Origin: an uncultured Bacteroidales bacterium
GTDB taxonomy: Bacteria > Bacteroidota > Bacteroidia > Bacteroidales > FEN-979
NCBI GenBank assembly: GCA_903925275.1
Contig: CAIYES010000031.1
Coordinates: 1 to 36,267 of the forward strand
Direction of reading: 5' to 3'
Length of the DNA: 36,267 nucleotides
Made by a program: the position numbers and the translations under genes. Shown piece by piece: positions 34,124 to 36,267 of this stretch. Every line of letters starts with the position of its first letter. Within the stretch, counting starts at the first letter, position 1. The notes under the pieces are model-generated. The model did no database searches. It was given only the letters and a program-made list of their open reading frames with translations, and was not told the DNA's origin.

Positions 34124-35797
34124 ATGATTTTCTTTAATAAACCGGCAAATAAAAATGGCACAGGGAATGTGATTTTTAAGAAATATGTCAAATTCCGCTC
34201 TTCAATTTATGGGAGGGTGGTTTTTATCATAACCATGCTGTCTGTGTTTTTATTTGTATCATTCAGCCTTATTTTCAGATCGGTCAATGAAGAATACCTG
34301 AATACGGTCATTCGTCAGAGCGGAAACAATATCGGGTCAATCGTAGAAGGTTCTCTGTATCGTTCAATGCTCGAAAACGACAAGAGTACCCTCCAGTATA
34401 CACTTGATATTATCAATACCATGAAGGGTATCGATGAGGTGAACATGTATGATGACGAGGACTACCTCGTTTATACCTCCATTCCTTCCGACACAAACAA
34501 TAACCACAGCAACCCGAATTGTATCAGTTGCCATACCAATATGAAAACAATGTTTGCCAAAAAGGCAAAGTCATATAAGATCATCAACATCGACAGTGAT
34601 TGCGATATGAATCAGAATGACAACAGCAGCAGGCATTTGCTGATTAAAATTCCCATCCTGAATGAATCGTCGTGTTATCTGAGCTCCTGTCATGCACACA
34701 AGGCAACTGATGAAGTGCTTGGATCCCTTATCATCAAAATTCCCCTAGAAGATCTTGATGCGGCTGTACAAAAGTCTTCAGTGGAGTTTTTCCTGCTGGC
34801 AATATTTGCGACCCTGTTGCTTGTTTCATTTTTAATAATATTCACAAGTAAAAAGATTAAAAATCCTCTGAATGCCCTAATCAAGGCAAGCATAGCAGTT
34901 GCCAACGGTGATAAAAACACGAGGCTGGAAATAAAACCCGATCAGTTAGACGATATGAAGATGGTTTCCCGCGCCTTCAACGACATGCTTGACAATCTTC
35001 AATCTGCAAACAATGAGCTGGAAAACTGGTCGCAACAGCTTGAATATAAAGTTCAGAAAAAATCGGAAGAATTAGGAGCTGCACAGAATGAATTGATGCA
35101 CGTGGAACGGCTGGCTTCGCTTGGAAAATTATCCTCATCGGTTGCGCATGAAATTAACAATCCATTATCGGGAATTCTGATCTATACGAAACTGTTATAT
35201 AAACAGTTAAGCAATCCGGAATTGGATGACTCCAAAAGAAACTCCATGCTCAAGCATCTGAAACTCATTGAAAATGAAACAAAACGTTGCGGAGATATCG
35301 TGAAGGGCTTGCTGGATTTTTCAAGAAAAGACCAGGATAATTTTGAGCCCAAGCATCTTCATGATATTTTACATGAAACATGCGAGATAATGATGCACCC
35401 TATTAAAATCGCAAATATCATCTTTGCCACAGAATTTTCAGCCGGATCAGATTTAATTTATTGCAGTCCTAATCAGATCAAACAGGCCTGCATTGCGATA
35501 CTCGTAAATGCTTCCGAAGCAGTACTTGACAACGGAGAAATCGTGATAAGAACCAAAAACCCTGATGCGGACACCATAAAAATTGAAATAACGGATAATG
35601 GTTTAGGAATATCGGCTGAGGATCTCCCGCATATTTTCGAACCTTTCTTTTCAACAAAACAGGACGCGAGCGGGATTGGTTTGGGATTGGCTATTGTTCA
35701 CGGGATTGTGCAAAGCCATAATGGCAAAATACAAGTGAAATCAGAACTGGGAAACGGAACAACCATAACGGTGACTTTCCCGCTGATAAGAAATTAA
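34124..35797 (+). CDS. Sensor histidine kinase with haem-c-like periplasmic domain
   Basis: The kinase has 557 residues from ATG 34124 (a GTG three codons earlier is the ORF-track start). The layout is: membrane helix 1 (about 30-52); periplasmic sensor of about 165 residues; membrane helix 2 (about 219-241); HAMP domain; coiled coil; HisKA with His342 (SVAHEINNPLSG); HATPase with N-box (IAILVNASEAV), G1 (DNGLGI) and G2 (GIGLGLAIV). The sensor domain contains CISCH (Cys133, Cys136, His137), a canonical c-type haem site, and CYLSSCH (Cys184, Cys189, His190), a wider Cx4CH form. This suggests one or two covalently bound haems that sense redox state, oxygen, NO or a similar ligand. The next gene, 11 bp on, is its NtrC-type partner. 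Targets probably include the upstream sigma54 operon. Confidence 0.9.
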   Translation: MIFFNKPANKNGTGNVIFKKYVKFRSSIYGRVVFIITMLSVFLFVSFSLIFRSVNEEYLNTVIRQSGNNIGSIVEGSLYRSMLENDKSTLQYTLDIINTMKGIDEVNMYDDEDYLVYTSIPSDTNNNHSNPNCISCHTNMKTMFAKKAKSYKIINIDSDCDMNQNDNSSRHLLIKIPILNESSCYLSSCHAHKATDEVLGSLIIKIPLEDLDAAVQKSSVEFFLLAIFATLLLVSFLIIFTSKKIKNPLNALIKASIAVANGDKNTRLEIKPDQLDDMKMVSRAFNDMLDNLQSANNELENWSQQLEYKVQKKSEELGAAQNELMHVERLASLGKLSSSVAHEINNPLSGILIYTKLLYKQLSNPELDDSKRNSMLKHLKLIENETKRCGDIVKGLLDFSRKDQDNFEPKHLHDILHETCEIMMHPIKIANIIFATEFSAGSDLIYCSPNQIKQACIAILVNASEAVLDNGEIVIRTKNPDADTIKIEITDNGLGISAEDLPHIFEPFFSTKQDASGIGLGLAIVHGIVQSHNGKIQVKSELGNGTTITVTFPLIRN

Positions 35798-35808
35798 AGC
35801 TATCAACT

Positions 35809-36267
35809 ATGGCAAAAAAGATTTCCATTTTAATCGTTGACGATGAAGAATCGGTAAGAGATTCATTGTTCAGTTGGTTCACCGAAGACGGGTTCCGTGT
35901 AGAATGTGCAGAAAACGCCAGGAAAGCATTGTCAATGCTTGAATCTGATTATTTTGATATTATCCTGGCGGATATAAAAATGCCCGGGATGGACGGGCTG
36001 GAAATGCTCAGAAGAATAAAATCCCTGAAATCGGATTCTATTGTAATTGTCATGACTGCCTTTGCCACCGTAGATACTGCTGTTAAGGCATTGAAAGACG
36101 GCGCGTTTGATTATGTCACCAAACCCTTTGACCCCGACGACCTTACCCATTTGATCCGGAATGCCACTAAACAGATATCGCTGACTGAAGAAAATGAAAC
36201 ACTGAAGAAAAAAATCATTTCACTGGAAAACATCGAGGATCTGATCGGGAACAGCGAACCCATGAAA
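35809..36267 (+). CDS. NtrC-family sigma54-dependent response regulator (partial, cut by window end)
   Basis: The first 153 residues are in the window and the frame is open at the edge; the ORF track omits it because there is no stop. The receiver domain shows Asp11-Asp12, phosphoacceptor Asp55 (LADIKMPGMDG), Thr83 (VMTAFATV) and Lys105 (VTKPFD). A linker coiled coil (ENETLKKKIISLENI) leads into DLIGNSEPMK, the standard beginning of the AAA+ sigma54-interaction domain. The protein is therefore an NtrC-type enhancer-binding protein of the haem kinase pair. The AAA+ and helix-turn-helix parts lie beyond the window. Confidence 0.93.
   Translation, partial: MAKKISILIVDDEESVRDSLFSWFTEDGFRVECAENARKALSMLESDYFDIILADIKMPGMDGLEMLRRIKSLKSDSIVIVMTAFATVDTAVKALKDGAFDYVTKPFDPDDLTHLIRNATKQISLTEENETLKKKIISLENIEDLIGNSEPMK

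Overview
The window looks like a chromosomal segment from an anaerobic or facultatively anaerobic member of the Bacteroidota, probably a Bacteroidales-like lineage. The evidence is two secreted proteins with C-terminal type IX secretion (T9SS) sorting domains, a GH92 mannosidase, a LytS/LytTR pair, starts that mostly lack Shine-Dalgarno sequences, and several -7 boxes of the Bacteroidota type TAnnTTTG (before the S8 protease, tyrS, cysS and the threonine dehydrogenase gene). No rRNA, tRNA, transposase, phage gene or CRISPR array was found.

Layout. 1-476 is a repeat-rich non-coding block. 477-10740 carries four large exported proteins on the + strand: a GH92 alpha-mannosidase, an S8 protease with a T9SS tail, an S9A prolyl oligopeptidase, and a 1108-residue WD40-caspase protein. 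10998-14008 holds an SPFH / ribbon-helix-helix / DUF1648 trio, then tyrS. 14058-16072 holds a WG-repeat protein (minus strand), a DUF3795 Cys-rich protein and an HsmA-like membrane protein. 16255-19192 is a tight cluster of lipoprotein, LytS kinase, LytTR regulator and flavodoxin. 19198-25839 (minus strand) holds a giant propeller/T9SS protein, an M2/M3-like metallopeptidase lipoprotein, and cysS with a repeat-derived in-frame insertion. 25990-28753 holds an SDR-type L-threonine dehydrogenase, a methyltransferase and a small papain-fold-like exported protein.

The most interesting part is 29125-36267. A sigma54-type promoter, preceded by two near-identical 17-bp dyads, drives a four-gene operon. 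Its genes are: (1) a PstS-like periplasmic domain joined through a transmembrane helix to a GcvH-like domain; (2) a Tat-exported protein with four [4Fe-4S] motifs (HybA-like); (3) a HybB/NrfD-type integral membrane protein; (4) a membrane-anchored paralogue of the GcvH-like domain. The operon ends in a clear intrinsic terminator. A histidine kinase with two c-type-heme-like motifs (CxxCH and Cx4CH) in its sensor domain follows, then an NtrC-type response regulator cut by the window edge. The likely logic, which is inference, is that the haem kinase senses redox state or a small ligand, the NtrC-like regulator binds the dyads, and sigma54 polymerase transcribes a quinone-linked electron-transfer complex. 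That complex contains two degenerate lipoyl-type domains facing the cytoplasm and no recognisable catalytic (Mo, Ni-Fe or haem) subunit. I do not recognise it as a described system.

Short tandem repeats with periods of 7, 8, 9 and 26 bp recur in the gaps between genes, and one palindromic sequence family (CCCTGACAGGGTC and variants) sits at three gene boundaries.
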